This document shows positions 5,491 through 10,624 of a DNA stretch of 10,624 bases, piece by piece. Both the position numbers and the translations under genes were made by a program. The stretch is from Wenzhouxiangella sp. Lineage in GTDB: Bacteria > Pseudomonadota > Gammaproteobacteria > Xanthomonadales > Wenzhouxiangellaceae. Below the pieces are notes generated by a model, which was not told where the DNA came from, did not search any database, and was given only the letters and a program-made list of their open reading frames with translations. The stretch is taken from the NCBI GenBank assembly GCA_007116585.1, contig SKIE01000234.1, positions 1 through 10,624 of the forward strand. Reading direction: 5' to 3'. Numbering within the stretch: position 1 is the stretch's first letter; every line of letters begins with the position of its first letter.

Positions 5491-7151
5491 AACAATGTCT
5501 GGACCTGGAGGGACCAGGTCCATGACTGGACGCCCGAGCTGCCGGCGGGTGGATCGTTGGTAACCAGCATCGAGCGCGCGGAATACCCATCGTTGAGTTC
5601 AAAGTCGAAGCAAACCGGCTCAGTCGGCTGATCGGGCAGGGCATCCATCAAGGCGCTGAACGAGGCATATTGGCCGGCCGTTTCGCAGGAACTGCTCGCG
5701 TCGTGGTAACTGGTATTACGTTGAGCGCTGTCCTTGTCTGTGCCATTCACAATCAGTCGGGCACCGTTCGGCATGCGGTGCAGCATGGCCTGGTCGAGGC
5801 GCAGCGGTATCACGTCGTGGACAACAATCTGCCCAAGATCAATCAACCAGGCACTACCGGCACCCACGGTGGTGAGCTTTGGCCTTTGTTCCGATGAGAA
5901 CACCTGCTCGGCAATCACCGCCGTCGTTTCGTCAACCCCCAGGCCCAAACCGGTCCCGGTCTGGGTGAGCAGCTGGAGCAGGCGGAACTGCCGCCACCGT
6001 TCAGAGAAATGGGTATCGACAATCCCCGCTTCAAAGCTGCCCAGACCGCCACGGCGGAAGGTCAGGCTGTCGCCCCCAAGCCCCGCAGGGCAGTTTCCGG
6101 CACGATCACAGCTCGCGGGCGGAGGCGATCGTTCCACGGCGCCGTCGAGCAGGGCGCGCGTGCTGCTGCCGTTGCTGATCATGACGGGCCCGGATTGCAC
6201 GGCAGCGCCTGCGCTGGTGCCGCCCAGGACCAGGTCCCCGGCATGCAGGCGTTGGATCAGCAGTTCATGCTCCGGGGTGGAGTGTCCGTCCGGTGTGAGG
6301 AAGGCCTGCAGGGTCAGCGACTGATCGCCGCCGTTGAGAAACAGACCGTCGATTTGTCGCATCAGCGCCGAGCCCGCTTCGGGCTGCCGGCAGAAATTTG
6401 TCTGTTCGGCGTACAGATCCGGGTAGACGCGCGCTCTCTCCCAGCTGCCGAGGACGGCGGCCTGGTGTTTGCCCAGTTGATTGCACTGACCCGCGTCGCG
6501 CGCGGCCCGGACGGCCCCGTCCAGCGGCAGCCAGACAACGTCTGCCCCGGCCTGCGCAAAGACCTGCAGATAGAACTCAAGCGCATCGTATGGGTCGCGC
6601 GAGGAAGCGGTGGAGACGGCAATCAGGGGCCGCTCGCGTCCGTTGCGTTCGGCCGCCATGGCGACAAAAGCACGGAATATCTCGACCGATTCGCGGCGCT
6701 TTGAGTCGTCCAGCCGCACGTGCTCGCGTTGATCAACCACGGGTTCTTGCAGGTGGTCGAGCAGCTGCGACCAGGCTCTGGCATCAGACTGATCAAGCAA
6801 CTGCTGTCCGGACAGGTTGGCACCGCGTGCCGCCTGAATGCGACGGGTCAGTTCGCGCCGGCTAAGCGCTTCGGTCTTGCCGATTTGCTGTAATAAGTCG
6901 ATCCAGCCGGAAGCCGTCTGCGCTCCGGTGTCCAGGCTGTTTTGCCAGCGCTCAAGATTGTCGGCATTGACGCGGAATGCATGGGCACGAAGTGCATCAG
7001 TCGGCCATTCCGGCAAGTCTGCGCATTGCTCCGGCGACATGGAACTGCACACCGGCAGACTGCCGCCGGCGAGCATCAGCTGGGCCTGCCCGATCGCCGG
7101 GAGCAAAAATACCAGCGCCAGAGCAATCTGGCCCGATCGGGCCAGTCTCAC
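5487..7151 (-). CDS. Exported cyanophycinase-like S51 peptidase
   Basis: A 554-residue protein starting with GTG and a clear signal peptide (hydrophobic about 9-20, cleavage probably after GQA at 23), so it is exported. Family S51 features are FLNGGDQ (271-277), the nucleophile elbow GTSAGA with Ser313, DTHFSERWRQFRLL (379-392; compare the His-Phe..Arg..Arg-Leu signature of cyanophycinases) and GLGVDETTA (403-411). Cyanophycinases hydrolyse the Asp-Arg polymer cyanophycin to beta-Asp-Arg dipeptides; secreted versions feed on external polymer. Two parts are unusual: about 130 residues (roughly 37-170) lie between the first core strand (LMLAGGSLPVCS) and the next (RPLIAVSTASSRDPYD), and about 110 residues extend past the core C-terminus. 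Eight cysteines (35, 43, 223, 254, 348, 354, 489, 514) suggest disulfides. The gene is coupled to the HIT/GalT-like gene through GTGA (7151-7148). The substrate need not be cyanophycin; other beta-aspartyl or alpha-linked peptides are possible. Confidence 0.85.
   Translation of the reverse strand: MRLARSGQIALALVFLLPAIGQAQLMLAGGSLPVCSSMSPEQCADLPEWPTDALRAHAFRVNADNLERWQNSLDTGAQTASGWIDLLQQIGKTEALSRRELTRRIQAARGANLSGQQLLDQSDARAWSQLLDHLQEPVVDQREHVRLDDSKRRESVEIFRAFVAMAAERNGRERPLIAVSTASSRDPYDALEFYLQVFAQAGADVVWLPLDGAVRAARDAGQCNQLGKHQAAVLGSWERARVYPDLYAEQTNFCRQPEAGSALMRQIDGLFLNGGDQSLTLQAFLTPDGHSTPEHELLIQRLHAGDLVLGGTSAGAAVQSGPVMISNGSSTRALLDGAVERSPPPASCDRAGNCPAGLGGDSLTFRRGGLGSFEAGIVDTHFSERWRQFRLLQLLTQTGTGLGLGVDETTAVIAEQVFSSEQRPKLTTVGAGSAWLIDLGQIVVHDVIPLRLDQAMLHRMPNGARLIVNGTDKDSAQRNTSYHDASSSCETAGQYASFSALMDALPDQPTEPVCFDFELNDGYSARSMLVTNDPPAGSSGVQSWTWSLQVQTLF
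5500..5522 (+). terminator. Nine-pair hairpin just past the UbiB-family stop (possible terminator)
   Basis: TGGACCTGG (5500-5508) and CCAGGTCCA (5514-5522) are perfect inverted repeats around the loop AGGGA, beginning 10 bases after the kinase stop. No T-run follows on the plus strand, so this is not a classic intrinsic terminator. It also lies within the last codons of the convergent cyanophycinase gene, so part of the symmetry could be a coding coincidence. Confidence 0.4.
7128..7145. repeat. Perfect 18-bp palindrome in the signal-peptide codons of the S51 gene
   Basis: CTGGCCCGATCGGGCCAG reads the same on both strands and covers codons 3-8 of the cyanophycinase-like gene. In the message it would fold into a seven-pair GC-rich stem with a GAUC loop, starting six bases after the first base of the GTG start and within the initiating ribosome footprint. 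It could also be a dimeric protein-binding site. See the findings. Confidence 0.5.
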
Positions 7152-8164
7152 AAGGCCACCGGGACCGAGCGCAACATCGCTGCGATGGCGCCGTAGTCAA
7201 CGTCGCCGTTGTCCAACCGCCGCCGCTCATCGGGTAAGGAACAGACGATCTCGCCCATGGCCTCGAAGCCGCCGAGCACGCCGCGCAAACCTTCCGCGCG
7301 CGAGCGAGTTTGGTGCCGGGGGATGATGTAGAGATCCAGATGCGGCCGGTCCGGCGCTGTGCAGGCGATGATGTTGACCGTGGCATCATCCAGCGAACCG
7401 CTGCCGCGCTGCCAGCTTTCGATCCAAGCCAGTGCTGAAGACAGAACGGAATCAATCGGCCCGCCCCAGTGCAGAAATGTCAGCGGGTAGACCGTTTCCA
7501 CACGAGTCTGATCTGGCTGAAGTCTTGCTGCGGTTTCCAGCGGCATTTGCTCATAGCCCCGCGCTCTTGGCAGGAAGTGGAAATGCAGGTGATGGGGAAT
7601 CGAGGCGCCGGCTCCAACACCGTTGTAGAAGCCGATCCAGCCCGGCAAGGCCGAAGATAGCGTGGCCAGATCGCCGGTCAAGTCGAAGAGTGACGGGGCA
7701 GACGGCGCTTTCCAGTGCTGCGGCACGTGATGCTTGCTGGCGACCACGGTATGACCAGGCAGCAACGGGTAGGGATTCATCCAGGCGGTGTAGCGCTCGC
7801 CTGCAAGAGGCAGGTCAAAGCCCAACTCTGATCCCTGATGCTGCCAGAAGATGTTGTGCCGGCACAAGAAGCAGCCGTTGTGAACCTGCCGTCGAGACAA
7901 GTCCCGGACTGCGCTGCTGGCGCTGAATCGACGCGCGCGCGCAGGGTTGAACTGAGCGCTGAAAAATCGGCCTGGTTGATAGGGACAGGGCATCTGGTAG
8001 CGCACGAACTCCTGCAATTCATCCTGAATGAAGCCGGATTCCACCTGATGGGCGCGAAGTGCGTCCAGTGCTGCGCCCAGCCCTGACAGAAGCCGAGTCT
8101 GTTCCAGCTCCCGATTCAGATCATCCCAGTCTTCAAGGTAGGCTTGTTGGCACAGGGAATCCAC
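7148..8164 (-). CDS. HIT/GalT-superfamily protein (DUF4922-like), putative sugar-nucleotide phosphorylase or transferase
   Basis: A 338-residue cytosolic protein (no signal peptide) starting with GTG at 8164-8162. The key signature is the histidine-triad segment GASIPHHLHFHFLPR (186-200): His192-Leu-His194-Phe-His196 fits the H-phi-H-phi-H active site used by HIT hydrolases and GalT-type nucleotidyltransferases, which form a nucleotidyl-histidine intermediate. CFLCRHN (98-104) gives a CxxC pair that could bind metal, as in GalT relatives. MNPYPLLPGHTVVASKHHVPQ (129-149) is the substrate-binding strand-turn seen in HIT/ATP adenylyltransferase relatives, and residues 262-283 (VNIIACTAPDRPHLDLYIIPR) look like the second half of a duplicated fold. 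Known relatives with this layout include GDP-sugar phosphorylases and Ap4A phosphorylases; I cannot choose a substrate. It is first in an operon with the exported S51 hydrolase (GTGA overlap) and divergent from the kinase/sucrose-phosphate synthase operon, which makes a sugar nucleotide a reasonable guess. Confidence 0.75.
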   Translation of the reverse strand: MDSLCQQAYLEDWDDLNRELEQTRLLSGLGAALDALRAHQVESGFIQDELQEFVRYQMPCPYQPGRFFSAQFNPARARRFSASSAVRDLSRRQVHNGCFLCRHNIFWQHQGSELGFDLPLAGERYTAWMNPYPLLPGHTVVASKHHVPQHWKAPSAPSLFDLTGDLATLSSALPGWIGFYNGVGAGASIPHHLHFHFLPRARGYEQMPLETAARLQPDQTRVETVYPLTFLHWGGPIDSVLSSALAWIESWQRGSGSLDDATVNIIACTAPDRPHLDLYIIPRHQTRSRAEGLRGVLGGFEAMGEIVCSLPDERRRLDNGDVDYGAIAAMLRSVPVAL

Positions 8165-8205
8165 GATTCGTTTTCAGCGTCGGCGCAGGTCAGAGGATAC
8201 GCGCC

Positions 8206-8213
8206 AGTATAAT
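8206..8213. promoter_or_regulatory. Overlapping divergent -10 elements (bidirectional promoter core)
   Basis: TATAAT at 8208-8213 is a perfect plus-strand -10 box, 34 bases before the kinase ATG. On the minus strand the same eight bases give TATACT (8211-8206), a five-of-six match facing the HIT/GalT-like gene, whose GTG is about 40 bases downstream. The two boxes share four bases. No good -35 hexamer is visible at the right distance for either direction, so an activator or AT-independent contacts may be needed. The gap between the two genes is only 83 bases, so both promoters must lie here or inside the genes. Confidence 0.6.
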
Positions 8214-8237
8214 CGGGCACCTGTGGATCAATCGACT

Positions 8238-8243
8238 GGAGAG
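8238..8243 (+). promoter_or_regulatory. Shine-Dalgarno sequence that sets the kinase start
   Basis: GGAGAG lies four bases before the ATG at 8248 (six from the GGAG core). It fixes the kinase start there, rather than at the in-frame positions from 8059 on, which would overlap the opposite gene and its promoter. Confidence 0.65.
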
Positions 8244-8247
8244 CAAA

Positions 8248-8934
8248 ATGAGAGGCGATAGCCTCGTTATCGAGGATCATCACGAGCGTGCCGCCGTCGG
8301 TATTCAACAGTTGATGCAGGCAGATGCCCGGGTTCCCAGTGAGCGCTTTGTCGTGTCTGTAGCGGGCGAATCAGGTGCCGGCAAATCGGAAATCGCCGAG
8401 GCGTTGGCTCAGCAATTCGAGTCCGTCGGCCGCAAGCCCATCGTGCTGCAGCAGGACGATTATTTTGTTCATCCGCCGCGCAGTAATGACCGCGTGCGCC
8501 GCCAGGACATCGGCTGGGTGGGCCCCAGCGAGGTCAGGCTGGATCTGATGGAGGAGCATCTGGAACTGTTCCGGCAGGGTGCCCGCCTGACCAAGCCGCT
8601 GGTTCGGTACCTAGAGGATCATATCGATGAGATTGAGGTTGATCTGGCCCCGTTCGACGTGGCCGTTGTGGAAGGCACTTACGTCACCCTGCTCAAGCAT
8701 GTTGATACACGCGTATTTCTGACGCGTGATTACCACGCCACGCGAGCCCATCGCGAGAAGCGCCGGCGGCACGACTCGGAACTCGACCCCTTTATCGACC
8801 AGGTGCTGGCTGTAGAGCACAGCATTATCGCGCCTCATCGGATGCTGGCCGATATCCTGGTGCATGAGGATTACTCGGTGGCGCCCCGACATCCCCAGCC
8901 CGATCCTCACAATACCGAACAAGGACTGTCATGA
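8248..8934 (+). CDS. Uridine-kinase-like P-loop small-molecule kinase, substrate unknown
   Basis: A 228-residue soluble protein. Walker A is GESGAGKS (40-47) after the strand FVVSVA. LQQDDYFVHPP (67-77) matches the Asp-Asp-Tyr-Phe/Tyr motif of the uridine kinase/phosphoribulokinase family; VAVVEGTY (138-145) is the Walker B-type strand with the family's Glu-Gly. The lid is the basic TRDYHATRAHREKRRRH (159-175). Length is near that of uridine kinases, with about 30 extra residues before the P-loop. The family phosphorylates a hydroxyl of nucleosides, sugars, glycerate or pantothenate with ATP/GTP. Its TGA overlaps the ATG of sucrose-phosphate synthase (ATGA, 8931-8934), so the two are translated in step and the substrate may belong to sucrose metabolism, for example a sugar or sugar acid. 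True uridine kinase activity, to replenish UDP-glucose, is the alternative. The C-terminal tail (about 210-228) is Pro/His-rich and likely disordered. Confidence 0.78.
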   Translation: MRGDSLVIEDHHERAAVGIQQLMQADARVPSERFVVSVAGESGAGKSEIAEALAQQFESVGRKPIVLQQDDYFVHPPRSNDRVRRQDIGWVGPSEVRLDLMEEHLELFRQGARLTKPLVRYLEDHIDEIEVDLAPFDVAVVEGTYVTLLKHVDTRVFLTRDYHATRAHREKRRRHDSELDPFIDQVLAVEHSIIAPHRMLADILVHEDYSVAPRHPQPDPHNTEQGLS

Positions 8935-10352
8935 AAATTGCGTTCCTGAATCCACAGGGCAATTTCGATCGTAACGACTCCTATCTGACCGAGCATCCTG
9001 ATTTCGGAGGGCAGCTGGTATACGTCAAGGAGGTCGCGCTGGCCATGGGTCGGCTGGGCGTGCAGGTCGATGTGCTGACCCGTCAGGTGCGTGATCCGGA
9101 ATGGTCGGGTTTTGAAACGTCACTCGATGATTTTGGTGAGTTGGCCGAGCAGGTACGGATCGTGCGCCTGCCCTGCGGTGGTGAGCGCTTCCTGGCCAAG
9201 GAGAAGCTGTGGCCTCATCTGGGGGAAATGGCGGATGCCATCGCAACCTTTTATGGAGATCAGCCGCCGGATTTTCTGACCGCCCACTACGCCGATGGGG
9301 GGTATCTGGCGGCGCTGGTGCAGGCCAGGCTAGGGGTCGGGTTTACCTTTACCGGCCATTCGCTGGGCGCACAAAAGCTCGACAAGCTGGCCGGCGCTGG
9401 CGCGAGTTTTGATGCTCTGGAAGACCGTTATCGGTTTTCCAGGCGCATTGCGGCCGAGCGGTTGGCAATGGATCGGGCCAACCGGATCATCACGTCCACC
9501 GACGAAGAGCGTCGCGGACAGTACGGCCACGCGCTTTATCACGGTGCGGTTGATCCGGCAGACGACGGCAAGTTCAGGGTTATTCCGCCGGGGATCAATA
9601 CCGACATCTTCCACGCCGATGATTCGAAGGATGACCGGGCGGTGCTGAAGCGGCTTGGTGCCATGGTGCAAGCGCCTGATGCGCCTCATGTTGTCGTGGC
9701 CAGCCGGCTGGATCCGAAAAAGAACGTGGCCGGCGTGGTCGAAGCGTTCTGTCGCAGTGAAGACCTGGCATCGAATGCGTATCTTGCGCTGTTCGTGCGT
9801 GGTGTCGATGATCCATGGCAGGGGATCGAGGCACTGCGCGCCGATGAGCAGGCCGTGCTGCAGCCGATTCTTGAGCGCATTGCCGCTGCAGGCTTGAAAG
9901 ACCGGGTCTCATTCATCAATGCCCGATCTCAGCGGGAACTGGCGACGGCCTACCGGTTGTTTGCTGCCAGCGGCTCCGTTTTTGCCTTGCCGTCATTGTT
10001 CGAGCCTTTCGGCCTGGCCCCGATCGAGGCGGCTGCATGCGGGCTGGCGGTTGTGGCGACCCGCAACGGCGGGCCTTCGGAGATCTTTGCCGACGGGGCG
10101 GGTGTGCTGATGAACCCTGAAGATCCGGAAGAGATGGCCGAGAGCTTCCTGACCGGTCTGCGCCGCCACGGCGAATTCGCCGCCAAAGGGGTCGAACGCG
10201 TGCTTTCGACCTACACGTGGGACAAGACCGCGGCCGCGTACCTGGAAACAATTGAACAGGCGCTTGACACGGTTGGCTTGGCTTCCAGCCCGGATGGCAG
10301 TAGCAGCCTGGATGCCTCAGAACGCATCAAGGCCTATCTGCGCGGTCTTTGA
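8931..10352 (+). CDS. sps: Sucrose-phosphate synthase (GT4 glycosyltransferase)
   Basis: A 473-residue glycosyltransferase of the GT-B fold. The N-terminus (FLNPQGNFD, then SYLTEHPDFGGQLVYVKEV, about 5-35) and the segment FTFTGHSLGAQKLDKL (138-153) are near-signature matches to bacterial sucrose-phosphate synthases of the Halothermothrix orenii type as I remember them. Donor-site features are ASRLDPKKN (257-265, with Arg259 and Lys264) and the GT4 EX7E motif in EPFGLAPIE (Glu358 and Glu366). The reaction is a nucleotide-glucose (UDP- or ADP-glucose) plus fructose-6-phosphate giving sucrose-6-phosphate, in the cytosol. It is a stand-alone synthase: no HAD-type sucrose-phosphate phosphatase domain follows, and none is encoded in the window. 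An AAGGA site (8921-8925) precedes the ATG by five bases, and the start overlaps the kinase stop. Mannosylfructose-phosphate synthase is a close relative and the main alternative. Sucrose as an osmoprotectant is inference. Confidence 0.88.
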   Translation: MKIAFLNPQGNFDRNDSYLTEHPDFGGQLVYVKEVALAMGRLGVQVDVLTRQVRDPEWSGFETSLDDFGELAEQVRIVRLPCGGERFLAKEKLWPHLGEMADAIATFYGDQPPDFLTAHYADGGYLAALVQARLGVGFTFTGHSLGAQKLDKLAGAGASFDALEDRYRFSRRIAAERLAMDRANRIITSTDEERRGQYGHALYHGAVDPADDGKFRVIPPGINTDIFHADDSKDDRAVLKRLGAMVQAPDAPHVVVASRLDPKKNVAGVVEAFCRSEDLASNAYLALFVRGVDDPWQGIEALRADEQAVLQPILERIAAAGLKDRVSFINARSQRELATAYRLFAASGSVFALPSLFEPFGLAPIEAAACGLAVVATRNGGPSEIFADGAGVLMNPEDPEEMAESFLTGLRRHGEFAAKGVERVLSTYTWDKTAAAYLETIEQALDTVGLASSPDGSSSLDASERIKAYLRGL

Positions 10353-10375
10353 TCCTTGGTTTCCAGGGATCAAGG
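10347..10375. terminator. Thirteen-pair hairpin between convergent sps and glgC
   Basis: The left arm CTTTGATCCTTGG (10347-10359) pairs along its full length with the right arm CCAGGGATCAAGG (10363-10375), with two G-U pairs and a TTT loop. The arm contains the sps stop codon TGA (10350-10352), and the right end lies five bases from the glgC stop. No T-tract follows on either strand, so it is an atypical bidirectional terminator or a 3'-end protecting structure. Confidence 0.55.
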
Positions 10376-10380
10376 CAGAA

Positions 10381-10624
10381 TCAAACGCGCTGACCGGGGT
10401 GGTGTGGGTAGTCTGCCGGCTGATAGCTGCGACCCTGACCCAGCATTTCTCGATTGACGACGACGATGCCGGTCTCGGAGACATGATATCGCTTCGCATC
10501 GGACGCCGGGTCGTGGCCGATGACGGTGTTCTCCGGCACGATGCAGCCATTGTCAAGCAGCACGTTCTTCAGCTTTGAGCCGTCTCCGACATAACAGTTC
10601 GGATGCATCAGCACGCCGTCAAGA
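10381..10624 (-). CDS. glgC: ADP-glucose pyrophosphorylase, C-terminal part (glucose-1-phosphate adenylyltransferase)
   Basis: The gene is read leftwards from beyond the right edge and ends with TGA at 10383-10381; about 80 residues are visible. They form the end of the left-handed beta-helix domain: a hexapeptide-repeat stretch (LMHPNCYVGDGSKLKNVLLD) followed by NGCIVPENTVIGHDP, then DAKRYHVSETGIVVVNREML. The order of elements (D..CVIPEG.VIGENAEEDARRF...SEEGIVLVTREML in E. coli GlgC) matches GlgC closely. The enzyme makes ADP-glucose from ATP and glucose-1-phosphate, the committed step of bacterial glycogen synthesis, and the beta-helix serves tetramer assembly and allosteric control. The catalytic N-terminal domain is outside the window. 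It is convergent with sps, 28 bases between the stops. ADP-glucose is also a possible donor for sucrose-phosphate synthase. Confidence 0.88.
   Translation of the reverse strand, partial: LDGVLMHPNCYVGDGSKLKNVLLDNGCIVPENTVIGHDPASDAKRYHVSETGIVVVNREMLGQGRSYQPADYPHHPGQRV

Noticed and set aside
4417..5523. Open frame of 368 codons on the minus strand inside the UbiB-family gene
   Set aside because: The opposite strand encodes all UbiB motifs. The frame is a by-product of high GC codon bias, with Gln/His/Asp-rich composition and no motif.
7930..7942. CGCGCG run inside the HIT/GalT-like gene, considered as a Z-DNA or repeat element
   Set aside because: It encodes an Ala-Arg-Ala-Arg stretch in frame and is short. 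GC-rich codon use explains it.
8059..8247. Longer kinase reading frame starting at 8059
   Set aside because: It would overlap the opposite HIT/GalT-like gene by about 100 bases and cover the promoter octamer. The GGAGAG site and the family length favour 8248.

Overview
The window is gene-dense and GC-rich, with no intergenic gap longer than about 130 bases. It carries eight complete protein-coding genes and two cut by the window edges. I see no rRNA, tRNA, CRISPR array, insertion sequence or integrase. The gene set (UbiB-type kinase, lipoprotein lytic transglycosylase, secreted PQQ-type sugar dehydrogenase, exported cyanophycinase-like hydrolase, sucrose-phosphate synthase, GlgC) and the SD/GTG start usage suggest a chromosomal region of a Gram-negative proteobacterium, probably a gammaproteobacterium. 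Sucrose synthesis would fit a salt- or drought-tolerant lifestyle. The taxonomic call is inference from gene content only.

Layout. (1) Positions 1-2496, minus strand: an operon read right to left. A secreted PQQ-type sugar dehydrogenase is followed by a ferric-reductase-like transmembrane flavoprotein and then a third gene cut by the left edge; each junction is a 4-base stop/start overlap. (2) Positions 2610-3047, plus: a small four-helix membrane protein of unknown function, tail to tail with (3) an SLT-type lytic transglycosylase lipoprotein on the minus strand (3055-3681). (4) Positions 3808-5490, plus: an ABC1/UbiB-family atypical kinase, presumably for ubiquinone biosynthesis or homeostasis. 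Its stop shares a CTAG tetramer with the stop of the next, convergent gene. (5) Positions 5487-8164, minus: a two-gene operon. A HIT/GalT-like nucleotidyl-transfer enzyme is read first and is translationally coupled (GTGA) to an exported S51 cyanophycinase-like hydrolase. (6) Positions 8248-10352, plus: a two-gene operon of a uridine-kinase-like P-loop kinase and sucrose-phosphate synthase (ATGA overlap). It is divergent from (5), and the short spacer holds -10 boxes facing both ways that overlap each other. (7) From 10381 off the right edge, minus: the C-terminus of ADP-glucose pyrophosphorylase (GlgC), convergent with sucrose-phosphate synthase across a 13-bp hairpin.

How the genes may work together. 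The right half looks like a carbohydrate/sugar-nucleotide neighbourhood. GlgC makes ADP-glucose; sucrose-phosphate synthase consumes a nucleotide-glucose and fructose-6-phosphate; the HIT/GalT-like protein has the active-site layout of sugar-nucleotide phosphorylases/transferases; and a small-molecule kinase is coupled to the synthase. Co-regulation of the divergent operons through the shared promoter is an inference from sequence. The substrates of the kinase, the HIT/GalT-like enzyme and the exported cyanophycinase homologue are the main unknowns.
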